This document shows, piece after piece, positions 8,684-16,653 of a DNA stretch of 64,000 nucleotides. Under the pieces are notes generated by a model. The model worked only from the letters and a program-made list of their open reading frames with translations. It ran no database searches and was not told where the DNA came from. Location: positions 124,001 through 188,000 of the forward strand of contig NZ_BMHV01000003.1 in the NCBI RefSeq assembly GCF_014641495.1. Reading direction: 5' to 3'. The stretch is from Terasakiella brassicae (GTDB lineage Bacteria; Pseudomonadota; Alphaproteobacteria; Rhodospirillales; Terasakiellaceae). The position numbers and the translations under genes are program-made. The stretch's first letter is position 1. Each line of letters opens with the position of its first letter.

Positions 8684-9429
8684 TGACACCGGGTGACGTG
8701 CATGTTTGGACTTTCCCCTTAATGCAAGGTTCAAGACAGATTCGTGAGCTTACCTTGTGCTTGGATCCATCGGAACGAAGCCGTGGTGAGCGATTCTATT
8801 TTGATCATTTGAAACGGCGCTTTATCGTGCGGCATGCTTTCTTGCGCCATATTCTTGCAAGATATCTGTCTTTATCGGCGCCGGATTTGCAATTTGATCA
8901 AAATGCGTATGGTAAGCCCCGGTTATCTGCACGATGCAATCATGCTGATTTGCGGTTTAACCTGTCTTCCAGCGGGGAATGGGGCGTACTTGCCTGTATG
9001 TATGGCCATGACCTTGGCGTCGATATCGAAGAACAGCGTTTGATGGTGGAACGGGACCAGCTTGTTGGTGATTTTTTTTCTGAACAAGAAATTATACAAT
9101 GGGAAAAACTGTCTGATTACGACAAAGATAATGCATTTTTTATCGGTTGGACGCGTAAGGAGGCTTATATCAAAGCCCTTGGGCTTGGTCTTTCCCTTGA
9201 TCTCAAAAGTTTCAGTGTTTCGTTTGATGAAAATGAGGATCACCTGTTATCCGGCGATAATGATAAGTGGCGGTTGGTTCCTTTTTTAACCGCCCCTAAT
9301 TATCGGGCATGTGTCGCCTGTCCACAACAAGCAAAAACGTTATCCTTTTTCCATATCCCTGAGTTGGGCAGTAATGACTTGTTCAAGAATGTCCAATCCC
9401 CGAACAAGGTCGTCGTCTTCGATCGTTAA
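8680..9429 (+). CDS. Sfp-type 4'-phosphopantetheinyl transferase
   Basis: The 249-residue enzyme has the family landmarks GVDIE (magnesium ligands Asp115 and Glu117) and WTRKEAYIKALG (Lys160, Glu161, Lys165). It transfers phosphopantetheine from coenzyme A to the serine of carrier domains and so activates the carrier proteins of the cluster. The usual F-N-x-S-H-S-G motif reads FNLSSSG here, so the conserved His is Ser. Translation can begin at either of two overlapping ATGs (8680 or 8683). The last 90 nt overlap the 3' end of the convergent aminotransferase gene. Confidence 0.9.
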   Translation: MMTPGDVHVWTFPLMQGSRQIRELTLCLDPSERSRGERFYFDHLKRRFIVRHAFLRHILARYLSLSAPDLQFDQNAYGKPRLSARCNHADLRFNLSSSGEWGVLACMYGHDLGVDIEEQRLMVERDQLVGDFFSEQEIIQWEKLSDYDKDNAFFIGWTRKEAYIKALGLGLSLDLKSFSVSFDENEDHLLSGDNDKWRLVPFLTAPNYRACVACPQQAKTLSFFHIPELGSNDLFKNVQSPNKVVVFDR

Positions 9430-10653
9430 AGGCGGCATAATTTTTATAATCTGGTTTTTGGGGCCACAAGTTTCCAAAATGACACCTTGGGCGAACATGT
9501 CATTCTGGATGCGCCGGGCCAACAGGGGATCATGGACATCGACCCCTTTCATCAGGCCCAGTCCTTTGACCAAAAGGCCGTGTTGGGCGTGAGTGCGAGC
9601 GATATGATCCAGCTTATCTTTCAATATCTGGATATTGTTTTCCAGATGATTGACAAATGCTGCATCATTCCAGAAATCAAGGGCGTGACGTGCGCAAATA
9701 AAAGCAAGGTTATTGCCGCGAAATGTTCCGCTGTGCTCCCCCGGGTTTTGTGTATCGAGATCGGATTTAATCAGCACTATGGCCATCGGCAGGCCAAATC
9801 CGCCGATGGATTTAGAAAGGCAGACCAGATCAGGTTCAAGACTGGCCCGTTCGAAGCTGAAGAATGAACCTGTACGACCACAACCTGTTTGAACTTCGTC
9901 CACGATCAGCAGGATATTTTCCCGTTTGGCAAAATTGGATAAATCGCGCAACCATCGGCGGGATGCGACATTCAGGCCGCCTTCGCCTTGTACGGTTTCC
10001 AAAACAATGGCGGCCGGTTTGTCGATACCGCCTGCCGGGTCACTGATGATTTTGTCCAGATAGGTAACGGTGTCGACCCCTTCACCGAAATAATCGTAAT
10101 AAGGCATGCGGACCGTATCAGACAGGCCTGTACCGCCCGATTTACGATCCTCCCCATTGGCGGTTAGGGCGAGGGAACCAAGGGTCATGCCGTGAAAGCC
10201 GTTGGTAAAGGCCACAACATTGGATCGTCCGGTGGCTTTGCGTGCGACTTTTAAGGCCGCCTCAATGGCATTGGTCCCAGTCGGTCCGGTGAATTGAATT
10301 TTATATTTCAATCCCCGTGGGCGGAGAATTTGCCGATTGAACGTTTCCAAAAAATCAGCTTTGGCCGATGTGTGCATATCCAGCGAGGTGGTTACGCCAT
10401 CACTTTGTAAATAATCAATTAAAACAGATTTTAAAACCGGGTGGTTATGACCATAATTGAGTGCCCCGGCGCAGGATAGAAAATCAAGATAGGATTTGCC
10501 TGTATCGTCCCAAAGCGTTGCGTTACGGGCTTTGGTGAATTTTACCGGAAACTTGCGACAATAGGTGCGCACCGAAGATTCCAATTCCTCAAACACATTC
10601 AGGAAAGACAGGTCGCAAGGGTCCGTTATTGTCTTGTTGGTCATATATGTCAT
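9340..10653 (-). CDS. Class III aminotransferase, diaminobutyrate-2-oxoglutarate type
   Basis: This PLP-dependent class III aminotransferase of about 437 residues resembles EctB and the siderophore-pathway diaminobutyrate aminotransferases. From the chosen start, the cofactor Lys is about residue 281 (CLSKSIGG) and the cofactor-ring Asp about 252 (IVDEVQTG); an ETVQGEGG motif lies between. The expected reaction makes L-2,4-diaminobutyrate from aspartate-semialdehyde and glutamate. No ectA or ectC homologue is adjacent, so precursor supply for the synthase is more likely than ectoine synthesis. One adenylation domain in protein D has an acidic pocket suited to this amino acid. The frame opens at GTG 10665, but ATG 10653 follows a GGTGGA ribosome site. 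The 3' end overlaps the PPTase gene. Confidence 0.85.
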   Translation of the reverse strand: MTYMTNKTITDPCDLSFLNVFEELESSVRTYCRKFPVKFTKARNATLWDDTGKSYLDFLSCAGALNYGHNHPVLKSVLIDYLQSDGVTTSLDMHTSAKADFLETFNRQILRPRGLKYKIQFTGPTGTNAIEAALKVARKATGRSNVVAFTNGFHGMTLGSLALTANGEDRKSGGTGLSDTVRMPYYDYFGEGVDTVTYLDKIISDPAGGIDKPAAIVLETVQGEGGLNVASRRWLRDLSNFAKRENILLIVDEVQTGCGRTGSFFSFERASLEPDLVCLSKSIGGFGLPMAIVLIKSDLDTQNPGEHSGTFRGNNLAFICARHALDFWNDAAFVNHLENNIQILKDKLDHIARTHAQHGLLVKGLGLMKGVDVHDPLLARRIQNDMFAQGVILETCGPKNQIIKIMPPLTIEDDDLVRGLDILEQVITAQLRDMEKG

Positions 10654-10665
10654 GTCATCCACCAC

Positions 10666-10826
10666 AGGCTGATTGTTACCATGTGTAGGGATTTACTCAT
10701 ACATATTTAAAGTTGTCAAATATATAAAATACACCTTAAAATAATATACTTTAATGCACTTATCAGTGTATAAAACAATATATTCGTCTAAAAGATGTTG
10801 TTTGTTTTATGGTATCGGATCGGTAA
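10666..10826. promoter_or_regulatory. Divergent promoter region between aminotransferase and secretin-lipoprotein genes
   Basis: This 161-nt, very AT-rich spacer holds the shared motif GGTGTATT on the minus strand (plus-strand AATACACC, 10728-10735) and an oppositely oriented GTGTAT at 10766-10771. A TTGACA-like -35 for the aminotransferase lies on the minus strand at 10714-10719; its -10 is poor. No convincing promoter was identified for the plus-strand gene. Confidence 0.45.
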
Positions 10827-12635
10827 ATGAGAATTAAATCATTGAAATTTATGGCCTTTGTTTCCAGTTGCGCGCTCTTGTCCGCCTGTGGTTCGCTTGA
10901 TCAGTTCTCTCATCAGGGGGAGGAGGAAGCGTCTTCCCTACAGTTATCCGGGGACCGGCTGAGAGATCCTTTTGTGCGCGCAGGGGTGCAAGCTCTGGAA
11001 CAAAAGGATTATGTTCAGGCCTTAAAATCGTTTAACCGGGCCTTGAAGTTTGAACCCAGTAATTCCCGTCTGCATTTCTTGGCGGCCTTAAGTTATCATT
11101 TGCAGGCAGCGCAAGGTGACAGCAGTCAGCTTGCGCTGGCAAAGGTGGGCTATGATCTGGCTTTGCGACATGATCCTGCAAATTTCTGGGCGGCCTCTCA
11201 ACTGGGATATATTGCTTTTTCAGAAGGGGATTATGAAAGGGCGCAAAATGCTTTTGCCTATGCTTTGATTTATGCACCGGATCAAGCCGATTTCTGGCAT
11301 GGATTGGCTGTTTCATCTTATGGGGCGCGTGATATAGAAACGGCCTTGCATGCGGTTCACTATCTTGAAACAAACACAAGTCCCGACCTGAACCAGCTTG
11401 ACGATCTGGCTATCATCGAAGCTGCGGCGGGTCGCTTTGGGGCGGCTGATAAATATTATGCGACTTATATGGCGCAAGCTGCCAATAGATCAAGTTTTCG
11501 AACAAGTTTGCTGACAAATCGTTTGGCGGCGTGGAAGAACCTCCACCAAACAGGGTTTGAGTTTGCGCAATACGAAATTATCCCGAATACCGAAGAAGAA
11601 ATCTCCACCACGACCACACAGAATAAAACAGCCCCTCAGGCGACTGGCGTGTCAACGCAGGCGGGAAAAGATATGACCTTGGTTGATGTGGTGATTATCC
11701 GTTCCGAAGAAAGCCATAGCACATCCAAAGGCGTGAATTTGTTGAATGGGTTGTCGTCAACCTTATCAGGGACGTTATGGAGTATGAGCGATACCCGCAC
11801 CGTCAATAAATATGGGGCCAACAGCGGTGCAACGACTTATACTATTAGTCCATCCTTTTCTTTATCGGCGACTTATTCGTTAAATATCTTCAATGATAAT
11901 TATGATCGTAACGAAGTCTTGGCCCGTCCCACTTTGGTTGCCCTTGATAACACCACGTCCGAATTTTTTACGGGATCGGTTTTTCATGTGGAATTGCCCG
12001 GTGCCGCAGGCAGTGTCGGTGCGGTTGAAAAAGTGCCGGTTGGTGTTCGTTTGGAAGTCACGCCTAAATTCTTAAGCACGCAAGAAGTCCAACTGAAAGT
12101 CGCTGCGGGTCGTGCCTTTATCGAAGGGCAATCCGCCAATGCAGGCTTTAATAATTTCACGCAAGTGACGCAAAATTCGGTTTCTGCAAATGTGGTGATG
12201 AAGTTTGGCGATACTCTGGTTTTAAGTGGGTTAAGCGAGAAAGAAACCCAGAATTTGCGAGACGGTGTTCCGTTGTTGCAAGATATTCCGCTGGTGCAAT
12301 ATCTGTTCTCAAATGAAAATACGCTGGACTATACCAAGTCTGTCATTGTGTTAATTACACCGCGCAAACCCCATTTTACTCAACAGGGGGCGAACGCGCA
12401 TGCCGGGCAAAAGAACGACCCGGAACTGGCACTGGAACAGAATTTTCTGGAGAGTTTAAAAGAAAACACGGATTGGATCCGACCAGAAGATAATCTGGCG
12501 GCGGTGTTTCATCATCTTAAATCCAGTAAGCTGTTTAACGCGTTTCGGCGCGGTGATGTCACGTTGGAAGACTGGTATAGCCCGCAACGTCTGGATCGTA
12601 TGATGAAAGAAACCCTTGGTTTTCTGTATTTCTAA
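10827..12635 (+). CDS. TPR-containing lipoprotein with a secretin (type II/III secretion) core
   Basis: The 602-residue protein begins with a lipoprotein signal (LLSAC, lipidated Cys21). Tetratricopeptide-like helical repeats follow (about residues 55-220), then a Gln/Thr-rich linker. The C-terminal half has secretin-core features: ARPTLVAL, VPVGVRLEVTP, the Q-x-S-V-S-A segment and a closing VIVLITPR near residue 515. Secretins form outer-membrane rings; one anchored as a lipoprotein and preceded by TPRs instead of N0/N1 domains is unusual. No other pilus or type II secretion gene is near, so it is either an orphan of a dispersed system or part of an outer-membrane exit. A direct role in exporting the cluster product is speculative. 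Confidence 0.75.
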   Translation: MRIKSLKFMAFVSSCALLSACGSLDQFSHQGEEEASSLQLSGDRLRDPFVRAGVQALEQKDYVQALKSFNRALKFEPSNSRLHFLAALSYHLQAAQGDSSQLALAKVGYDLALRHDPANFWAASQLGYIAFSEGDYERAQNAFAYALIYAPDQADFWHGLAVSSYGARDIETALHAVHYLETNTSPDLNQLDDLAIIEAAAGRFGAADKYYATYMAQAANRSSFRTSLLTNRLAAWKNLHQTGFEFAQYEIIPNTEEEISTTTTQNKTAPQATGVSTQAGKDMTLVDVVIIRSEESHSTSKGVNLLNGLSSTLSGTLWSMSDTRTVNKYGANSGATTYTISPSFSLSATYSLNIFNDNYDRNEVLARPTLVALDNTTSEFFTGSVFHVELPGAAGSVGAVEKVPVGVRLEVTPKFLSTQEVQLKVAAGRAFIEGQSANAGFNNFTQVTQNSVSANVVMKFGDTLVLSGLSEKETQNLRDGVPLLQDIPLVQYLFSNENTLDYTKSVIVLITPRKPHFTQQGANAHAGQKNDPELALEQNFLESLKENTDWIRPEDNLAAVFHHLKSSKLFNAFRRGDVTLEDWYSPQRLDRMMKETLGFLYF

Positions 12636-12908
12636 GGAATATCATTATTGTTTTTTACAGGAGGGGACACAACATAAAGAATCGCAAACATGAGAGGGCG
12701 TTTCGACTTTGCTCAGCCTTGAATCTGTTGTGTTTTTATTTGCAAAGTCATTTTATCTATAAAAGATATAAAAATAAGAAAGAATGACTTTTTAATCTAA
12801 AAAATATAGTAAAAATATAATAATTTTGAAAAATATTAGTCAGATTTACTTTTCGTGTTTTGCTAGATTTCAAGTGTGAAATAAATAGTTGAAAACAAGG
12901 AATTTGAT
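12636..12908. repeat. AT-rich spacer with an inverted repeat before putA
   Basis: This 273-nt spacer has no supported gene. AAAGTCATT (12744-12752) and AATGACTTT (12783-12791) form 9-bp arms, with a smaller TATCT/AGATA pair inside. It could be a weak terminator for the lipoprotein gene, which lacks a GC-rich one, or a regulator site for putA. AACAAGGAA just before 12909 is the putA ribosome site. Confidence 0.4.
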
Positions 12909-15900
12909 ATGACCGCAAATAAAAGCACGCAACTGCGCAGCACGATCCAGTCGGCCTATCTTGGCGACGAAACAGACGTTGTTCAACGTTTGATCAAGGA
13001 ACTGGCATTGGATGAACAGACGCGTGCGCGTATTTGTGGCGAGGCCGTTAAAATTGTTGAACAACTGCGCACGAGCGCAACGCCGGGCATGATGGAAGTC
13101 TTTCTGGCGGAATACGGTTTGACCACACAAGAAGGCGTGGCCTTGATGTGTATGGCCGAGGCTTTGTTGCGTGTGCCTGATGACATCACCATTGACGCCC
13201 TTATTCAGGACAAGATTGCTCCGGCGGATTGGAGCAGCCATCTGGGTCATTCCAGTTCGCCGCTTGTGAACAGTTCCACCTGGGCCTTGTTGTTGACCGG
13301 GAAGATCATTCAGGATCAAGAATCTGATAAATGGGATGTTACAGGCACCATTCGTGGTTTGATCAAACGTGCAGGCGAGCCCGTTATCCGCAAGGCCGTT
13401 GCCCAATCGATGAAAATCTTGGGTCACCAATTCGTTTTGGGCCGCAACATTGATGATGCGATGGAACGTGCCGAAGGTATGGAAAAGAAAGGTTATACCT
13501 ATTCTTATGACATGCTGGGCGAAGCGGCGCGCACCGCAGAAGATGCCAAACGTTATTTCATGGCCTATTCCAAGGCGATTTCAAATATATCGGACAAATG
13601 CAACGCTGATGACATCCGCGATAACCCGGGCATTTCAGTAAAATTGTCGGCCCTGCATCCGCGTTATGAATTTGCCAAACATGATCGGGTGATGAACGAA
13701 CTGGTTCCGCGCCTGTCCAGTCTGGTCCATCAGGCGAAAAACGCCAATATGGGCTTCAACATCGATGCGGAAGAAGCTGATCGTCTGGATATTTCCCTTG
13801 ATGTCATTGAAGCGGTCTTGTCCAACCCGGATTTAAAAGGTTGGGATGGTTTTGGTGTGGTTGTGCAGGCCTATGGTCCACGCGCCGGATATACGATTGA
13901 CTGGCTTTACGACCTTGCCAGCCGACTGGATCGTAAAATTATGGTTCGTCTGGTGAAAGGGGCTTATTGGGATGCGGAAGTCAAGCTGTCTCAGGTCAAT
14001 GGTCTGGATGCTTATCCCGTCTTCACCCGTAAATCTTCCACCGATATCAGCTATATGGCGAATGCCAAAAAACTGTTGGGGATGACAGACCGGATTTATC
14101 CGCAATTTGCCACACACAACGCCCATAGCGTTGCGACTATTCTGGAACTGGCAGGCACCGAAGATAATTATGAATTCCAACGCCTGCATGGTATGGGCGA
14201 GGCCCTGCACCGCGTGGTCAAGGAAGCTCATAAGGGGCGTTGTCGTATTTATGCACCGGTCGGTATCCACGAAGATTTGCTGGCCTATCTTGTGCGTCGC
14301 CTTCTGGAAAACGGGGCAAACAGTTCGTTTGTGAATCAGGTGCTGGATGAAAAAGTTCCGGCGGCTGAAGTTGTAAAAGATCCGGTGGCCTATGTTCTGG
14401 CACAAGATACAATTCCAAACCCGAAAATCCCCAACCCGTTAAAAATTTACGCAGAAGGTCGCACCAATTCCAAAGGGATCAATATTGCAAACCCGCCTGT
14501 TTTGGCGGAATTGGAAGAAAAACGCAGTATTTATCGCACGACCAAATGGCAAGCTGGCCCGATTGTGGGTGGTGTTCTGTTGGAAGGAACGAAAATTCCG
14601 GTCTTCAACCCATCCAACCGCGAAGATATGGTCGGTGAAGTGATTGAAGCAAACGCCGAACAGGTCGAAATAGCTATTGCAAAAGCGCAGGCAGCCCAAA
14701 TCGCATGGGCGAATACCCCGGCAAAAGAACGTGCGGCTTGTTTGAACCGGATTGCCGATTTATACGAAGACAATACCGCAGAACTGATGGCAATGGTGTC
14801 GCGCGAAGCCGGGAAATCCATTCTGGATGGGATTGCGGAAATTCGTGAGGCCGTTGATTTTTGTCGTTTCTACGCATTGCGGGCGATGGAGTTGGATGCA
14901 AATACCGACTTGAAAGCCCGTGGTCTGTTTACCTGTATTTCCCCGTGGAACTTCCCGCTGGCGATTTTCACAGGTCAGATTGTGGCCGCCTTGGCAACCG
15001 GGAATGCGGTTTTGGCAAAACCTGCTGAACAAACACCGCTGGTCGCCAGCAAGGCCGTTGAACTGATGCATAAAGCGGGCATTCCGGTTGATGTACTGGC
15101 CTTGTTACCGGGCCAGGGCCACAGTGTCGGTGCGAAACTGACATCGGATAGCCGTATCAGCGGGGTCTGTTTTACAGGTTCTACACAAACCGCCCAGTTG
15201 ATCCATAAAGCAATGGCGCAAAATATGGATCCGCAAGCTCCGTTAATCGCCGAAACAGGCGGTATGAACGCGATGATCGTCGATTCAACCGCGCTGCCGG
15301 AACAAGCCATTCGCGATATTCTGGCCTCTTCCTTCCAAAGTGCGGGGCAGCGTTGTTCAGCCCTTCGCATGTTGTATGTGCAGGAAGATGTGGCAGATAA
15401 AGTGATCCATATGCTGAAAGGCGCAATGGATGAACTGGAAATCAACGATCCGTGGTCCATACAAACAGATGTTGGCCCGGTCATTGATGAGGAAGCGCGC
15501 AAAACCATCGAAGACCACTGTCAGAAGATGGAAGCCGAAGGCCGCCTGATCAAAAAGCTGGATATCACAGCTGTGAAAGACAAGGGCACATATGTTGCCC
15601 CGGCGGTTTATCGTGTGAACGGTATTGAAGATCTGGAACAGGAAATCTTTGGCCCCATTCTGCATGTGGCGACCTTTAAGGCAGCGGATTTGCTGAAAGT
15701 GGTCGATAACGTCAATGCGATGAAATATGGCCTGACCTTTGGGATCCATACCCGTGTGAACCGTCGTGTACAAAAGGTCTGTGAACGTGCCCGCGTTGGT
15801 AACTTGTATGTCAACCGCAACCAGATCGGTGCGGTCGTCGGTGTGCAGCCTTTTGGTGGGGAAGGATTATCCGGGACGGGACCAAAAGCGGGTGGGCCCC

Positions 15901-16589
15901 TTTATCTGCGTCGTTTTGTTGCTCCCCAACCCCTTGTCAATAATACCCCGGTTAGATTGACTGAGGGCAGCAAGGCAACAGCTGATGTCGCAGCCATTAA
16001 CGCGGTCTTGCCGGAATTGGCGGACAAGCAGGTTACATGGGATAGCCGCGATGACCGTTTGCTACAATTAAACAAACTGGCAGATGTGGATGGGAACATC
16101 TTGTGCGAAGTTGCCCAACAGGTGCGCAAGAACCTGATCGGGTATCATTTCGATACCGAAGAATTGATGGGGCCGACCGGGGAAAGCAACAAACTGGCCA
16201 ATCACGGGCGTGGTGCGATGATCTGTTGCGGTCAGGATGCAGCTTACTATGCCCTTATGGCATTGGCTTGTGGCAATACGGTCTTGTTGGTGGATGCGCC
16301 AGTCGATCAGGCCAATGCACTGGTGAAAGCTTTTGGGGATGTCGTCAAAATCATCAATGGTTCCTTAAACGGACTTGATTTATCCGGGCTTGGCTGGTTT
16401 GCCGGTGTTGCCTTTAATCCTTCTGAATATGACGTGCGGGCCATTCGCAAACAACTGGCGGCACGCGAGGGGGCAATCTTGTCCGTTTTATGTGACAAAC
16501 AGGACTGGCCGGGCTTTGTAACCGAACGGACCTTGTGTGTCGACACAACAGCATCCGGCGGGAATGCGGCCCTGCTGGCTTCCGCTTAA
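12909..16589 (+). CDS. putA: Bifunctional proline dehydrogenase / P5C dehydrogenase
   Basis: The 1226-residue enzyme oxidises proline to glutamate in two steps. The FAD-dependent proline dehydrogenase barrel spans about residues 190-500 (VKGAYWD, RLHGMGEALH, YAPVGIHEDLLAYLVRR). The NAD-dependent aldehyde dehydrogenase spans about 540-1010, with an FTGSTQTA loop, Glu in AETGGMN and catalytic Cys816 in SAGQRCSA. A C-terminal domain of about 200 residues follows, as in long PutA forms. There is no N-terminal ribbon-helix-helix, so it is not a self-repressing PutA. An AAGGA ribosome site precedes the ATG and a strong terminator follows the stop. It is probably a housekeeping gene flanking the cluster. 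Confidence 0.96.
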   Translation: MTANKSTQLRSTIQSAYLGDETDVVQRLIKELALDEQTRARICGEAVKIVEQLRTSATPGMMEVFLAEYGLTTQEGVALMCMAEALLRVPDDITIDALIQDKIAPADWSSHLGHSSSPLVNSSTWALLLTGKIIQDQESDKWDVTGTIRGLIKRAGEPVIRKAVAQSMKILGHQFVLGRNIDDAMERAEGMEKKGYTYSYDMLGEAARTAEDAKRYFMAYSKAISNISDKCNADDIRDNPGISVKLSALHPRYEFAKHDRVMNELVPRLSSLVHQAKNANMGFNIDAEEADRLDISLDVIEAVLSNPDLKGWDGFGVVVQAYGPRAGYTIDWLYDLASRLDRKIMVRLVKGAYWDAEVKLSQVNGLDAYPVFTRKSSTDISYMANAKKLLGMTDRIYPQFATHNAHSVATILELAGTEDNYEFQRLHGMGEALHRVVKEAHKGRCRIYAPVGIHEDLLAYLVRRLLENGANSSFVNQVLDEKVPAAEVVKDPVAYVLAQDTIPNPKIPNPLKIYAEGRTNSKGINIANPPVLAELEEKRSIYRTTKWQAGPIVGGVLLEGTKIPVFNPSNREDMVGEVIEANAEQVEIAIAKAQAAQIAWANTPAKERAACLNRIADLYEDNTAELMAMVSREAGKSILDGIAEIREAVDFCRFYALRAMELDANTDLKARGLFTCISPWNFPLAIFTGQIVAALATGNAVLAKPAEQTPLVASKAVELMHKAGIPVDVLALLPGQGHSVGAKLTSDSRISGVCFTGSTQTAQLIHKAMAQNMDPQAPLIAETGGMNAMIVDSTALPEQAIRDILASSFQSAGQRCSALRMLYVQEDVADKVIHMLKGAMDELEINDPWSIQTDVGPVIDEEARKTIEDHCQKMEAEGRLIKKLDITAVKDKGTYVAPAVYRVNGIEDLEQEIFGPILHVATFKAADLLKVVDNVNAMKYGLTFGIHTRVNRRVQKVCERARVGNLYVNRNQIGAVVGVQPFGGEGLSGTGPKAGGPLYLRRFVAPQPLVNNTPVRLTEGSKATADVAAINAVLPELADKQVTWDSRDDRLLQLNKLADVDGNILCEVAQQVRKNLIGYHFDTEELMGPTGESNKLANHGRGAMICCGQDAAYYALMALACGNTVLLVDAPVDQANALVKAFGDVVKIINGSLNGLDLSGLGWFAGVAFNPSEYDVRAIRKQLAAREGAILSVLCDKQDWPGFVTERTLCVDTTASGGNAALLASA

Positions 16590-16614
16590 GTATTAAATTT
16601 TTCTCCCCGACTGT

Positions 16615-16652
16615 AGGCCCTGTTTTCCATTTGGCGAACAGGGCCTTTTTTT
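16615..16652 (+). terminator. Rho-independent terminator of putA
   Basis: A perfect 10-bp stem AGGCCCTGTT / AACAGGGCCT (16615-16624 and 16637-16646) with a 12-nt loop is followed by a T run to 16652. The minus-strand reading lacks a T run, so it serves putA and only poorly the convergent synthase operon that ends at 16654. Confidence 0.92.
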
Positions 16653-16653
16653 G

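Noticed and set aside
12690-12722. Possible short leader peptide (ATG followed by about ten codons) after an AGGAGG sequence near 12660.
   Set aside because: The ribosome site is about 25 nt away, too far, and no attenuator structure links it to putA.
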